From: Symbiodinium natans
Lineage: Eukaryota > Sar > Dinophyceae > Suessiales > Symbiodiniaceae
Assembly (NCBI GenBank): GCA_905221605.1
Contig: CAJNDS010001254.1
Coordinates: 1-26,182 of the forward strand
Direction: 5' to 3'
Length of the DNA stretch: 26,182 bases
This document shows, one piece after another, positions 8,110 through 18,202 of the stretch. Position 1 is the stretch's first letter. Every line of letters starts with the position of its first letter. The notes beneath the pieces are model-generated. The model saw only the letters and a list, made by a program, of their open reading frames with translations, made no database searches and was not told where the DNA came from. A program made the translations under genes and the position numbers.

Positions 8110-10017
8110 ACAAAACTTAAAACACGACGACGGCGAGTTTGTGCGTCGCCAAAGACTGCACAGGTGCCACGAAGGCAAGGGCCTGTGCGCAGGCCATGGC
8201 AGCGCGCCAAAGACAAGGCACCGCCTTAGGGGAACGCAGAGTGAGAGAGGGGGGGGTTAGTTTCTGGCAGAGCTATGGTCTCCACAGGAAGGTTCCCTTC
8301 CATAGACCCCATAAATGCACCTCCAAGCCACCTCTCCAACTTGGTCTGAGAGTCGCAGCGCGCCATGAATTCCCCCCAGGGATGCCAAAGGATCCACACC
8401 GACCTGGTGACAGTGAAGTCGAAAACATGTACCCAGGCACTGTCAGGAGCTCACAGCCTGCTCTCTGCACCTCCCCACACCTCTCCACGCTTGCTGAGCC
8501 GTGCCTTTGTTGCCGGGAGTTGCTTAGCCTTCGTGCCCAAGAGGCCCATCAAGGCCTGCATGATGCATCTCGTCATAACACGACGAGTACGACACGGTCC
8601 CCCTGCAAATTCCGAGGCTGCGGCCGCGCTGCATCGCGCAGCAAATCGGGCATTCCTGGAAAGCACATGCCACGTACACTTCAGGTCACACGTGGCAAGA
8701 GGCGACGACTACAGGTGAGCACAGTACGAGCAAGGCAGGTCGAGCCGGGCGTCCTGGTGCAACTCGCCGCCTCCAAGAAGCCCACAAGGGAAGGAAGCAC
8801 GGCGCAGGTCAAGACCACCATGAGTCCTCAGCACACTTCTGCACATCTCCGCACATCTCTGCCAAAGTTGGGATTTCTTGCGGAAAAACCTTACAGTAAG
8901 AATGGAGACCATTGGAGACCCCGACTCTGTTGGATATGCTGGATCTCAGTTCTTGCCAATACGCATGCCTGCTTACGACCGCACAGGACCTGGCAGCACC
9001 TGCTTCACATCTAGAACCAAAGAGTAGTGCAAAAAATGGCCATCTTGGGCGACATCGACTCATGTTGGCTGTTTTTTTGATGCGTTCATCATTTGCGTAC
9101 GACGGATGTGGTCACGAGTCATGTGATGTCAAACATGTAAGTGGCGACGAAGTACCGTACGGCGAAAGCACTTAAGAAACTTGGAACAAGAACCCCTGGC
9201 TCGAAAATCCTAAGGCAGCCACCATCGAAACCATGCGCCTGCCTGTCAAGGAGAAGCCAAGGCGAGTATGAGTGAGTATGTGGGAACAATGCGGGACCAA
9301 AGGACCTGGACTAAAATGACTAAACTCAGCCCAGCACCCTCGACGCACGCCATCAAGCCTGGAGTGTCGGGCCAGCTTTCGCAACTCACGGGCTGCACAC
9401 TTCGAGTGCCATCTTCGAGGATCCGACAGCTGGCCAAGAGCGATGGAGAGAAAGAGATTGGCTGCAAACCCAAGGGCCCCGATGCATGTACCTGCGTACT
9501 AAGCCGTAGTAGGAGCATGGACCGTCGTGATCCGTCGTGACCATGGATAGACAAGCTCAACTTTCAATCGCCCACACGCCGGATGCTCAGTCCTGTGCCA
9601 TAAGCATTTGCCATCCAGCTTTCACTAAGGCCTCAGCTTGCTCCCTTGCGTTGAACTGTGTCAACTTGTTTTCAACCGCTTACGAGCCAGTGTGTTCTTG
9701 GAGTGCGTTGTGTATGATTCGCAAGCTTCTCCAACAGAAAGCCCGGGACAGTGACGCAACAACACCTGCAAAGTTGTCAGGCTGTCGACTGGTTTCCACG
9801 ATCCAAGCACTTTCGACACTCTCATGCAACAGAGCAGTAGAAGCAGGAAATAGGAGCCTTGAGTAAGCTTGCTCCATGCCGCTGCCTGAAGCATCAAAGG
9901 TGAAAGATAGAGTGTGCTCGACACGGACTCGACCGAACAGGAACCACAAAGTGCCAGCTGCGGCGAGATGCGGCGAGATGCGGCGAGATGCGGCGAGTCC
10001 GAAGATGAATTCAAGCA
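8110..10017. other. Intron/spacer; long plus-strand frame judged non-coding
   Basis: No recognisable domain on either strand. A 291-codon plus-strand frame (8139-9014) lacks domain character and runs against all other genes. Minus-strand frames are also featureless. It probably forms introns of the transporter, and further small exons may be hidden here. Confidence 0.35.
9961..9997. repeat. Decamer tandem repeat CGGCGAGATG
   Basis: Three perfect copies and a partial fourth. Confidence 0.9.
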
Positions 10018-10092
10018 ACGCATGACTCTGCTGGGCCTCTGCACTTCAAGCAGCCACAAATCTCTAAGTCCGGCAACATCCAGCCATACGTC
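10018..10092 (-). CDS. ABCC-like transporter, exon before TMD1 (DLW motif)
   Basis: Behind a CTTTGCCAG acceptor the frame reads KDVWLDVAGLRDLWLLEVQ followed by RPSRVM. ABCC exporters carry 'G....L...DLW.L...d.s..+' in the cytoplasmic linker just before TMD1, and this is a good visual match. It would be the most N-terminal recognised ABCC part in the window. If so, the transporter gene covers at least 9.6 kb to the left edge. Confidence 0.45.
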
Positions 10093-10141
10093 CTTCTGGC
10101 AAAGATGCAAAGGCAATATTGCAGGGCTCACTTGCATGGCA

Positions 10142-10591
10142 TCACTGCCGTCCTGTCTGGATGAGCTGCCTTCCTGCTCTGCTTCCGAACTCCATTTCTG
10201 CCCCTGGCAAAACGAAAACCAACAGTTCAAAATTGAACAATATTTGTTGGGCACTGTGGCCAACCCGCGCCAGGCCGGCGCCGTGCAGCAAAGCCTCTGT
10301 GGCACTCTTCTGTGGCTTGGCTCCCGTCCAGAACTGCATCGCAGCAAACGGAACCAATAGCACCAGCCACATGGCCGGCGCCCACATCAGGCCCAGCTGG
10401 CGCGCTGCCGGCAGCGGCTGTGGCCCAGGTGGCGCTCGATCCGTACGCTTCCAGCTCTGCACGAAGGAGTGCTCGTCTGGAGATTGGCAGGTCGTATTCC
10501 CAAGGCCGTCATCCGGGATGCAGTTACCATGCGCAGCGGACACGCAGCATGCCAGAGATGCCAGGAGCAAGCAGCGAGCCGCGCAGGCCAT
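10142..10591 (-). CDS. Secreted/membrane protein N-terminus with signal peptide
   Basis: The frame from the ATG at 10591 begins MACAARCLLLASLACCVSA, a typical signal peptide with likely cleavage after VSA. A short cysteine-containing stretch follows (NCIPDD...TTCQ), then SPDEHSFVQ. A strong hydrophobic helix comes next, LGLMWAPAMWLVLLVPFAA, and later a weaker one around ILFNFELLVFVLP. I chose this start over an ATG 48 nt upstream because the sense strand reads TTTCACAG AAA ATG: an AG acceptor sits just before the start, as expected after trans-splicing. It may be an independent small protein or the first exon(s) of the ABCC transporter, whose pre-TMD1 exon starts only 50 nt further on. The 3' limit is the end of the open frame. 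Function unknown. Confidence 0.5.
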   Translation of the reverse strand: MACAARCLLLASLACCVSAAHGNCIPDDGLGNTTCQSPDEHSFVQSWKRTDRAPPGPQPLPAARQLGLMWAPAMWLVLLVPFAAMQFWTGAKPQKSATEALLHGAGLARVGHSAQQILFNFELLVFVLPGAEMEFGSRAGRQLIQTGRQ

Positions 10592-10605
10592 TTTCTGTGA
10601 AACAC
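10592..10605 (-). promoter_or_regulatory. Candidate spliced-leader trans-splice acceptor
   Basis: The sense strand reads GTTTCACAG|AAAATGG directly before the signal-peptide ATG. Dinoflagellate mRNAs receive a spliced leader at an AG close to the start codon. The pyrimidine tract is short, so this is a plausible but unproven site. Confidence 0.35.
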
Positions 10606-12097
10606 GCAGGCGATATGCACAATGTTGCAGGCACTCCAAGTTGGGACCCTTAAGTGGCGCTTGCTAGAAATTGGCAATGAGGGGCGCTTTGGGAGCTGCT
10701 TGGAGTGCCGACGGTGCCAGGAACTAAACACAATAGGACTCCGCTTTGCACGAACAGCTCTGAATGAAAGGTCTGGAACATGACTGCGAGGCAGAGTATG
10801 GTCCGTTTAGTTCCCGGACTGCGAGTCGTTTCGGTTAGGCTTCGAGAAGGTCCGAATGGCACCGGAACATGGCTTGGCAACATGAACAGGCACGCAACTT
10901 CAGAAAATGTCGGAAACAACCACAGACCCTGGTGAGCAGGTGGAGCCCGGCTTTCGGTTCCCAAACAGCAAGGACTACAAAGGACTACAAGGATGTTCAA
11001 GGACTCAAGTTTGACTCAAGGATGCCTGGGCTTCTGGGGCTTGCTTCAGGCCTCGAGAAGCACTCATGCAAACGCTGAATGTACGCTCCAACACAGGGGG
11101 TTTGGGGCCTATTGCAAAAGCCTAAACTTGCCTAAACCCAAGACATAGACCATGCACACTGACCAGTAGCTCCCCTGTCTTATTTTGCAAGCCCTCAGAG
11201 GATGCCGACAGACCACATTGTGCCAATTTCGAAATTCCCCATGGAGCCCTGCAAGCTGCGTACGGCAAAAAACAAGACTTTCGCATCCTGCAGTAGATTG
11301 CCCACCAAGGACCATGCTGTGCAGAGGCGCGCTGCGGGTAACAAGATGAGGCGCCTTGGAGGGTCCTTGGAGACTGCAGTGGAAGCCCAAGTGCTGGAGC
11401 ATCATAAGGCATCACATGCGTGCTTGTTGATGCCAGGTTCGTATGATCACCCATTTGCCGACCGAAGAAGCACAAATGCTCGGTTGCGCGTAGCGTTCCG
11501 TTTCCTTGAGCACTGCACCTAGGGCTCTCAATCTTGTCAAAAGCTTGAATCCACAAGGTCGCGTAGCAGAGCCTAGGGAGAGAATATGATGAATATGCGA
11601 GAGTAGCTCATCATATGTCACGTGATGTTCGGCTTGCAGCATGTGCTAGCAATCTGAGAGACAGCATGACCATGGCATGTACTTATCCGGAATGAAACAT
11701 GAGAAGTAGAGAGAACCCTTCCAAAGTCCGCCAGTTGTATTTTCCATGCACGCAACACGGAGCCCTTAAGGCTCCGATTTGATCAAATTCAGGAAACGGA
11801 CCTGGATCTTTGCGTCTACGACTGCAAGAGGCAGGGTTTACTCACTCAACACAAGGGCCACCCTGGCTTGTTGGATCTTGCGAGCAACAGCAAACAAAAA
11901 GACGTTTACAATACCTGCCATGCAAAGGCGCCAAGCTTCACCCGCGCCATGCTGTGTACATCTTCGACAGTTGACGAGACCGTCGCGGCACATTAACCTA
12001 ACACTTCCTTCGCCCTGGCGGGCTCAGGAACTCCAACCTCCTGGATCTTCGCGTAGCCCTTAGTGGCACTCAGACTCCTTACTCTGCCGACAGCTTT

Positions 12098-12114
12098 CCC
12101 CCCCCCCCCCCCCC
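12098..12114. repeat. Poly-C run (17 C)
   Basis: Uninterrupted C tract, the only long C run on the plus strand; other homopolymers in the window are G runs. Confidence 0.9.
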
Positions 12115-12360
12115 GCCCAGCCCTGGCTCCTTGTCGATCACGAAAGCTCAAGGTCAGCCGAGGTACTTCCTGCCACCCATGGGCATTTTTGGCATGTGAT
12201 GCGAATACTCGTGGCGGTACTCACAGAGTCTCCGGGCCTGGACCGCACATTCACAACGTCCATGTGGCCAAACTTTGACGACTGACCGATGACCCCTGCC
12301 GCCATTGAAGCTCCTCAGTCACTACCGGCTCCACAGGCACTGCTTCGTCAGCGCGCAGCT

Positions 12361-12450
12361 GCAAGCTGGCTGCAAGCACGCGGCAAGCATGCTGCAGAGC
12401 TGCAACAGAGCTGCAACAGAGCTGCAAGCATGGCTGCAAGGCTGCAAGGG
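12361..12450. repeat. GCTGCAA minisatellite
   Basis: Degenerate GAGCTGCAACA and GGCTGCAAG units, about nine copies. They give low-complexity frames (LQLCCS... and ASWLQ...) on both strands that should not be read as protein. Confidence 0.8.
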
Positions 12451-12639
12451 CACCTTGCGGCTTTCTGGCAGGGGCCCTGGCTGCTGGCATCGGATCTGAG
12501 GCCTTCGGACCTAAGTTGCACGTTGCTCTAAGCTGCATTCCTTGCATCTGAGCTCCTGGTGTCTGCTGTGCCCCTTCGATATTTCCGTCTTTCCAACTTG
12601 CCAATGCAGTACCATGCGGTTCCGACTGGGCCGCGTGCT

Positions 12640-12692
12640 TTACCGTCTGTTCTGCTGCTGCGAGGATGTTGCCAAAGTTGGTGCCGACCATC
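12640..12692 (-). CDS. EF-hand protein, C-terminal-side exon (MVGTNFGNI)
   Basis: Begins after GATGAG|G at 12692 and reads MVGTNFGNILAAAEQ. Joined over a 54-nt GT-AG intron (12693-12746) to the exon above, it gives DFPGFLQLMQW-MVGTNFGNI, a continuous EF-hand exit helix with the linker that follows. The 3' limit is not determined. Confidence 0.6.
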
Positions 12693-12746
12693 CTCATCTG
12701 CACTTCGCAAGCTCTGAAGCATCCTGCTGGAATCTGGGGCTGCGAC

Positions 12747-12811
12747 CACTGCATGAGTTGCAGGAACCCTGGAAAGTCCACGCCTTGTTCTGGCTTGTCG
12801 GAGAAATGCAT
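12747..12811 (-). CDS. EF-hand protein, exon with EF-hand second half
   Basis: Reads SDKPEQGVDFPGFLQLMQW. GVDFPGFLQLM is a typical EF-hand second half (position-8 hydrophobic residue followed by F-x-x-F-L-x-L-M). The donor is CAGTG|GTCGC, and the split Trp codon is restored by the next exon. The loop-start residues are not classical (SDKPEQ), so calcium binding is doubtful at this site. Confidence 0.6.
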
Positions 12812-13090
12812 GCACCTCTGCAGTCTAGGTAACGTCGGAAGGCTCAGACAAACTGATTCGCGAAGACACCATCTGCCGCGCCTCTCGAAGAGCTGCTGCC
12901 TTATGGGTCCAGTAGCCTGCGAGCACGAGAACTTGCCCGAGGTGTGGATTTAACAAACACCTACCCAAAGCCTCCACCTCATGCGTGTGGGTGCCCAATT
13001 TGCTACTATTGCATCAACATCTGTGTCACGGCTGTGTCACTTCCGTGTCGAGGCTGTGTCGCTGCTGTAGCCCAGTCAGCCCAGTCGCAC

Positions 13091-13128
13091 CTGAATTCCC
13101 ATGAGCGACACCATCTTGATAATGTCGG
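13091..13128 (-). CDS. EF-hand protein, small helix exon
   Basis: Reads ADIIKMVSLMGIQ between a CTGCAG acceptor and a CAG|GTGCGA donor. It matches the entering region of an EF-hand pair ('..el...l..lGi.v'). It would directly precede the DFPGF exon. It is only 38 nt, so support is mainly positional. Confidence 0.45.
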
Positions 13129-13155
13129 CTGCAGGAACCTTGGGTTGCAACAGCG

Positions 13156-13290
13156 TGCGCCTTGGCAATGCTCGGCACACTGCACAATACTGCGCACATC
13201 CTCTGTGTGGGCGGCGCGGTCGACCTTCGTCAAGCGCTTGATCGCCGAACCCAGCGTCAGCTCCCTTAGAAGGTCACTCGCTGCTATATG
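13156..13290 (-). CDS. EF-hand gene, probable helical exon
   Basis: Reads ASDLLRELTLGSAIKRL followed by TKVDRAAHTEDVRSIV. The strand is consistent with the gene and the composition is amphipathic and non-repetitive, so it looks coding, but no domain was recognised. Limits are approximate. Confidence 0.4.
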
Positions 13291-13329
13291 TTTTACATGT
13301 CCGTGCGTCTTCGACATGCCCTCGCGGTA

Positions 13330-13432
13330 GTTGCTCTCTGGTCTTGGGCCGGGACTTCTGCTGCTGCTCACGCAGGGCCTCTTCTGCCTTTGCCAAAGCT
13401 AAGCTGTGAAGAAAATGGTCCGTCATGGCCAT
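13330..13432 (-). CDS. EF-hand gene, probable coiled-coil exon
   Basis: Reads LALAKAEEALREQQQKSR within a charged helical stretch. Together with the 14.2 and 14.5 kb pieces it suggests a coiled-coil region between EF-hand groups. No splice sites were fixed. Confidence 0.35.
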
Positions 13433-14234
13433 GCCAGCCTGATGACAAAATGTTTTATGCATCATTAAGCATCTTCCCAGCCTCCGCCAAGACTTGTGCA
13501 GCCTGTACAGCCTTGGCACAAATCCACCCAACGAGCGTGAGATCGTAGAGTTGCGCAAGCTGCGCGCACAAACCCACTTGCCATTCTAGACTGCCGACAG
13601 TCAGTCGTCTAGTTTGGGATACAAAACGACCTGGCGTCACCTCCCCCATCCTAATTGTGAACCCTTGCGTTTGCGGCTTCCTCTGCCTATCAGGCCTATC
13701 AACCGCCGTTTGACCCTGCTCCAAGGACTGTCTCCGAATTCGGGAGCTCTTAACATCTTATCACCTGACGAAGGCAAGGAACCGAAAGCCGTCGCCCAGC
13801 AGGCCTCTCTCGTGCAGCTGCGCTTGCTGCTACCTGCAGAGAGCGGTGTAGATTCATTTACACTCGCATTTCCAGATTTAGGCCGCCCCCCATTTGCACA
13901 ATGAAAGGCGCAAACTCAGAACTTCAGAACCACGAGATTGCTTGTATCACTGTCGTCAAGGAAGTTGAGTTGGCAAACGTTGGAAACGTGTTTGCAGATC
14001 AAGAAGGCAGAAACACCGTTCTTCTGCGTGCAAAGCTCATGAGCATCATGGCATCTTCGTTTCTACCCTTGCTTTGGAAGGGCGGTGACAAAACTCTGCT
14101 GCTGTTTGCGTCTGCGTCCGTGTCTGTACGCGTGCACCTGCACATGGCGCTGCAGTGATCCGTAACAAGGCCTTCACCAGCGCCTATAAACATGGCAGCA
14201 TCAAGGATAACATAGTAAAAGTGCTGCAGATGCC

Positions 14235-14312
14235 GCACTGCAGCCGTTTCCAGGCCTCAGCCTCATGCTGCTTAACCAGTTGTGCAAAGAGATCCCGGAA
14301 TTGCTGCACCTC
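14235..14312 (-). CDS. EF-hand gene, coiled-coil exon
   Basis: In the frame entered just before 14312 the minus strand reads EVQQFRDLFAQLVKQHEAEA followed by WKRLQ, a clear amphipathic helix. It looks like genuine coding sequence. The family is unknown. Confidence 0.45.
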
Positions 14313-14433
14313 ACAGACAAACAGAGCTGCGGCACTAGCATGACAATGTCGTTATGAGGGCAGTCGGCCTCTTCCTTTGAGAAAGTTACCTCCTCAAAGC
14401 CAGAAAAAATTGGGGCAATTGGGCAAAACGTTT

Positions 14434-14550
14434 TCACACTTGCAAGGCCAGCTGGGCGTCCTTCAAGGCTGCATCCTCTCTCTCGAAGACCTGAGCGAGG
14501 GCATGGGGCCCTTGATCTTTAAGAGTTTCCGAGGCTACAAGGTTGCAAGA
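14434..14550 (-). CDS. EF-hand gene, candidate helical exon
   Basis: Reads ASETLKDQGPHALAQVFE followed by REDAALKDAQLALQV, a charged amphipathic helix. It lies between other helical exons on the same strand. No domain recognised. Confidence 0.35.
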   Translation of the reverse strand, partial: SCNLVASETLKDQGPHALAQVFEREDAALKDAQLALQV

Positions 14551-15381
14551 GTGTTGCAAGTCTCTTGACCTGCAAGCCGTCTGCCCGGAAACACACAACG
14601 CACTGCGCAAAGACTCGCACCGCATCTTCGTGATTCTTGACAGTCTCGTGGACGAAGTGGACCTCAGAATCTGATGCGCATGCCATGCTGCAAAACTGAT
14701 CTCACATGCCAGCCCCCTGGCCGCCTAGCATCTTGATCCAAAGCCAACCTCTCAACCTGCCACCCCACTTACTGCACGATGCCCCCACAAAGTGCTCGTC
14801 GGTGCTGGGCTACTCCAGGTCACGGTTAAGGCTTGTCTCAAGATGTGTGGCGCTTGTCAGGGTGCCAAGTCAGTGGCACAGTGAAAGTGTGCGTGGACTA
14901 TTGCTTTGCTCATGGGCCCCGGCTGCGTCCACTCCCCTCCCCAACAAAAACACAACTCGCGCAGGAGTGCTGTGCAGGGGCTTTCTGGCTGCCAGAGACT
15001 GCGTACCAATGCTGCTTCTCGTTGCTGTTGGTAACGGTTGCTTACAGCTACCAGAGGCAGATTCTCAGCCGACATGAGCATCTTGAGATGCCTGAGGCGC
15101 ATTCCATCGGCAGGAAGCGAACGCGAGGACTGTTGGGATTCCCGACCTGAAGAACATTTCGGATTGGTTGCTTGGTGCCTTGCACAATCAACAAGAGATT
15201 AGCAGAGCACCGACCTCCTCCTTGTTGACGCCTGCCTCTAAGGCAGCCTGGCATGTTGCTGCGAGGTTGGGACTCTTTGCTGGTGCATCCGGCAAGCAAG
15301 AACGACATCTGCCTCACGAGCTCTCTCCAACTGTTCATACCTTGGGGCACCGGAGGGGGGGTTTGCATCCATGGCCCTTGC
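14551..15381. other. Intron/spacer, no gene seen
   Basis: Open frames on both strands are short and lack domain character. It probably is intron between the EF-hand exons and the coiled-coil exons. Confidence 0.35.
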
Positions 15382-15992
15382 TCACAAGATGTTGAAAGGA
15401 CGCCTCGGCAGAAGGTAAGTCGGCGGCATCCGGGCTCGACCAGCGACAGTGTTCACGGCCAGGGTCGTGTCGGCCAGGAGCCCCAAGAAGCTTCCGATGG
15501 AGATGAAGCCTTTGCTCTCCATGTCCTGCGAGTTGAAGGACTTTCGGAGCTCGTCGATCTGGTTCAGCTGAAAGTGGGCATGCCTCCGGTTATAGACCGG
15601 AATGGTCTTGCGACAGTAATCTGCCACCTTCAAGAAGCCTTCGAACTGAAGGGACTGTGTGGAATGATCGTAGTCCCCGGACTCCTCGACCACCTCAAGG
15701 GCTTGGGCCATGATGTGGACGTTGGGATGCAGCTTGGCTAGGGCCAGCACTCGCTCGATCTCCTCCGGGGGTGCCCCACCGTGGGCAAAGAGACGATTTC
15801 GAGAGTACGCCGCCGTGTAGGATGCTATGGTGATCTCCCGCTGCAGTCGCATCAACCGCAAGAACTCATTCTGATCCATGGTCTTGCTGCCGTTGAAGTC
15901 CACTCTGCTTACCATGTCCTGCACGTCATCTACGGTCGTCTCGAAGCCAAGGTAGGTCAAGAGGTCCTTGACCTTGAGGTTCTCCAGCTCAC
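15382..15992 (-). CDS. Multi-EF-hand protein, main exon
   Basis: This exon starts after GGGAG|GT at 15992 and reads GELENLKVKDLLTYLGF, then an EF-hand with loop DFNGSKTMDQNE and exit helix FLRLMRLQ. Position 6 is Lys where Gly is usual, and positions 1, 3, 5 and 12 are D, N, S and E, so it could still bind calcium. A roughly 90-residue segment follows (HPNVHIMAQALEVVEESGDY, FEGFLKVADYC), and then another helix-loop-helix, IDELRKSFNSQDMESKGF. EF-hand proteins are calcium sensors or buffers, and a protein with this many copies is probably a cytosolic calcium sensor or scaffold. The frame closes at 15382, but the true donor is probably earlier (after GLLAD, near 15450). Confidence 0.7.
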
Positions 15993-16091
15993 CTCCCAGA
16001 GAAAAGCATGTCTCACACAATGTCTCACAGCATACTTTCTCCCGCACCCTCCCACTACGGCATATCACAGCATATCGCAGCAATACATTGC

Positions 16092-16283
16092 CTGAAACCG
16101 TGGAGAAGCGCCCGAAGGCTTCGATGAGCTCCTGCTGCTCCGAGGCGGTGAAGCCGTTCTTTGCCTGCACGGACTGGAGGAAGTCCCAGGCATCCTGGAA
16201 CTCCACATCCTCGTCCCCCAGGTTCAGCTCCTCGACCAGCTCGTCCCACTCCGCTGCTGAGAGAGTGAAGCCCAGGGGTTTGC
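16092..16283 (-). CDS. Multi-EF-hand protein, exon with degenerate EF-hand
   Basis: Reads KPLGFTLSAAEWDELVEELN, then LGDEDVEFQDAWDFLQS, and ends EAFGRFSTVSG. The acceptor is GCGCAG|GC at 16283. The donor is TTTCAG|GC at 16092, a GC donor, which splices over 99 nt to restore STVSG-ELENL. The first pair partner (LGDEDVEFQDAW) and FSTVSGELENL are EF-hand loops without the usual Asp series, so they are structural EF-hands at best. Confidence 0.7.
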
Positions 16284-16368
16284 CTGCGCACGAAGTTTCA
16301 CACAGATTCACATCACATACCATCACATCAAAGCACCCAAAAGACCGAAGATTCACAAGCCCAGGCAC

Positions 16369-16469
16369 AGAGCTCGCGGAGCTCGTTCGCTTCGACGATG
16401 CCGTCCTCATCGGCGTCCAGATTGTCGAACTCCTCGGCGCCCGCGGTCAGCATGGCGTCCTCGGTGAAC
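16369..16469 (-). CDS. Multi-EF-hand protein, exon with canonical EF-hand loop
   Basis: After a GGCTGCCCGCAG acceptor the frame reads FTEDAMLTAGAEEFDNL, then DADEDGIVEANE and LREL. The loop has D1, D3, D5, G6, V8 and E12, so it is a complete calcium-binding EF-hand. It continues in phase into KPLGFTLS through an intron that ends at 16284. The donor is CT|GTGCC (16369) or TT|GTGAAT (16357); both keep the frame. Confidence 0.75.
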
Positions 16470-16764
16470 TGCGGGCAGCCGCACAACGCGGCTTCCGATA
16501 TACTTGCTCCGAGATCCCCGAAATCCCCTGGGCTGCCGCACTCGGAGGCGCCGAGCACAGACCAGGAACCTCAGCTCCGCAATGCTCCGCACAAGGGCTC
16601 TGGGGAGGCCGCACGAGCGAAGAGCCAACATCGCGGCGATGGAGCCCCTCCGAGGGCCACACTCGTAGAAGAGGAAAGGCGTGATTTTTTCCCCCTGGCA
16701 GCATTGCGCTGGCCATGCTGGCCCCTCCATGTGCGAGTTTTGCGCGGCCACGCGGCCACGCGGC

Positions 16765-16915
16765 CTCAATCGTCTCCTCCATCTTGTCCAGGAGCTCCCG
16801 GAGGTGATCGGCACCTGAAGGGCTCACAGCGAAGGTTTCGAAGACGCAGCGCAGGGGCGCAGGGTAGACATCAGGGGACCAGGTGGCGGACAGTACAGCC
16901 CAGCGATCTTTAGAA
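16765..16915 (-). CDS. Multi-EF-hand gene, upstream exon
   Basis: Reads DRWAVLSATWSPDVYPAPL, then RCVFETFAVSPSGADHL and RELLDKMEETIE. It ends at an AG|GC donor and joins in phase 0 to FTEDAML of the canonical EF-hand exon. It is non-repetitive and looks coding, but no domain is recognised. The upstream limit is approximate. Confidence 0.5.
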
Positions 16916-17049
16916 GACCGTCGCAAAGCTGTGAAGCTTTGATGTGCCTGCGTAACTGGAACTCACGCCTCTTAAAAACTGGCATGGGCTGAGGTTGGAG
17001 CCTTTCTGATCGCATGTCAGCTGCAGTTTTCGGCTGCGGCTCTGCCTGA

Positions 17050-17170
17050 AGGGACAGGCAGCGCTCACCCGGTCATACACGGTCAAAGTAGCAATTCGAC
17101 AGTTGGGGATGCTTGTCGTGACGACCCACACTCGACGAGCGCGAAGCTGTCTGGAAAACTTTAAGCGCAT
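17050..17170 (-). CDS. Candidate exon (VWVVTTSIPNCRIATLTVYD)
   Basis: A beta-rich frame reads RRVWVVTTSIPNCRIATL and then TVYDRV, ending at a GTGAGC-type donor near 17067. A CCTTCAG|GC acceptor follows, and the frame QSRSRKLQLTCDQKG is open behind it. It may belong to the EF-hand gene. No domain recognised. Confidence 0.3.
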
Positions 17171-17287
17171 TATCCTTGATGTCGCACATGGCTTTTCATG
17201 GATTCTGCTTCATTGCAAGCATGCCGCGCCCTCGACCTGTCGCTCTGGCCGCATTCTCACAACAGTGTCACTGACACGAACGCATCT

Positions 17288-17433
17288 TCAATCGGCGAGC
17301 TCTCGATGCCTAGCGAGCCTAGCGTATACAATGCCGGCTGCTGCCTCCAAGGTGAGGAAGATCGCATGGATCCGATCTATCTCCTCGTGAAAGGCTTCAG
17401 CTGTTGCAGCTACTCTCTCGTAGATTTATGTAA
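17288..17433 (-). CDS. Probable helical exon upstream of the EF-hand exons
   Basis: Reads ERVAATAEAFHEEIDRIH, then AIFLTLEAAAGIVYARLA. The amphipathic composition and lack of repeats suggest coding. It follows, in transcription order, the EF-hand exon at 18.1 kb that ends in TQYER. The family is unknown. Confidence 0.45.
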
Positions 17434-17715
17434 TTCTGATAGTACCAAGGCTCCACCTCGGTCAAACGCTCAACCTGACTCCCTTCGCAAGCGACTCACG
17501 GCCCTTGAAACTGGCACGTACCACTCCTTATACCGGTGCGTTTACCCCAAACCCTAACAGATCGGTTCGGTCAAGCGTCCGCTTTCGTGAAGCCTTCAAG
17601 GGCTCGGTATGCGGATAGACACCGCAAGAGCTCCTGAGCAGGTATGCATCCAGAAAAGAGCCCCAAAACTTACGCAGAATTACCGTGTTGATGCCTCTGG
17701 GCGGGAACAGGTGCG

Positions 17716-17803
17716 ACCGCTCATCCCACCCAGCTCTATGACCTCTTGCGCGGTATCCTCCAGTTGCCGAGCAGTTCGGAGGGTTGAAAGCACCGTTAAG
17801 TGA
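17716..17803 (-). CDS. Probable helical exon (STLRTARQLEDTAQEVIELGG)
   Basis: The minus-strand frame reads LTVLSTLRTARQLEDTAQEV and IELGGMSG, a regular amphipathic helix. It is on the same strand as the EF-hand exons on both sides. No domain recognised; limits approximate. Confidence 0.4.
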
Positions 17804-18139
17804 GCAACAGCCTTGAGACAGATGATGCCAAGCGACTTCAGAAAGCCACGTACTTCCTGCCACCCAAAACTGCGACGTAGATGCAACACCAGTCCTGATC
17901 AACCCCAACACATGAGAGGGAGTACGGCAATCGCGTCCGCTTCATCATCCTCCTCCTTCTCCCGCCTTAGCGCCAGAAAGGATTGACAGAAATATACAGA
18001 AGCCACAGAACTGCGACAAATGGCTTGCGAATGTTTACGAGCGGCGCAGTCCACTCCTCCAACTTGACTCGCACAACCTACGACACATGCATGTCACACG
18101 CACTTCCTATGAACGTCTGCCAGAGCATCGGCACCTCAC

Positions 18140-18202
18140 GTTCATACTGCGTGTACCGCTCAACGAAGTCACAGAAGTCTTGAAAGTCAAGAGTGGAGAA
18201 CC
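18140..18202 (-). CDS. EF-hand exon (FSTLDFQDFCDFVERYTQYE)
   Basis: A TTTCTGCAG|G acceptor at 18203 and an AAC|GTGAGG donor at 18140 frame a short exon whose protein is FSTLDFQDFCDFVERYTQYE. 'L-D-F-Q-D-F-x-x-F-V' is the typical second half of an EF-hand, and the first half should be in the exon upstream (see 18486-18564). Both splice sites fit well. It may be the 5' part of the same multi-EF-hand gene or of a separate EF-hand gene. Confidence 0.6.

Larger units (their letters stand above)
10610..12630. other. Intergenic/intron stretch, no firm gene
   Basis: Several open frames of 70-145 codons exist on both strands, but none shows a domain, coiled coil or a joinable splice pattern. An 11-bp direct duplication (AAGGACTACA) lies near 10971-10992. 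This is probably the gap between the EF-hand gene's 3' part and the next gene start at 10591. Terminal exons of the EF-hand gene could be hidden here. Confidence 0.35.

Noticed and set aside
8139-9014. 291-codon plus-strand open frame
   Set aside because: It has no domain, membrane or repeat character, opposes the direction of all other genes and lies in GC-rich sequence where long chance frames are common.
12289-12811. Frames of 80-186 codons over the GCTGCAA minisatellite
   Set aside because: The Leu-Gln-Cys and Ala-Ser-Trp text comes from the repeat. Only the EF-hand segment at 12640-12811 is supported.
17546-17562. CCCCAAACCCTAA telomere-like word
   Set aside because: Less than two units long, which is too short to call an interstitial telomere repeat.
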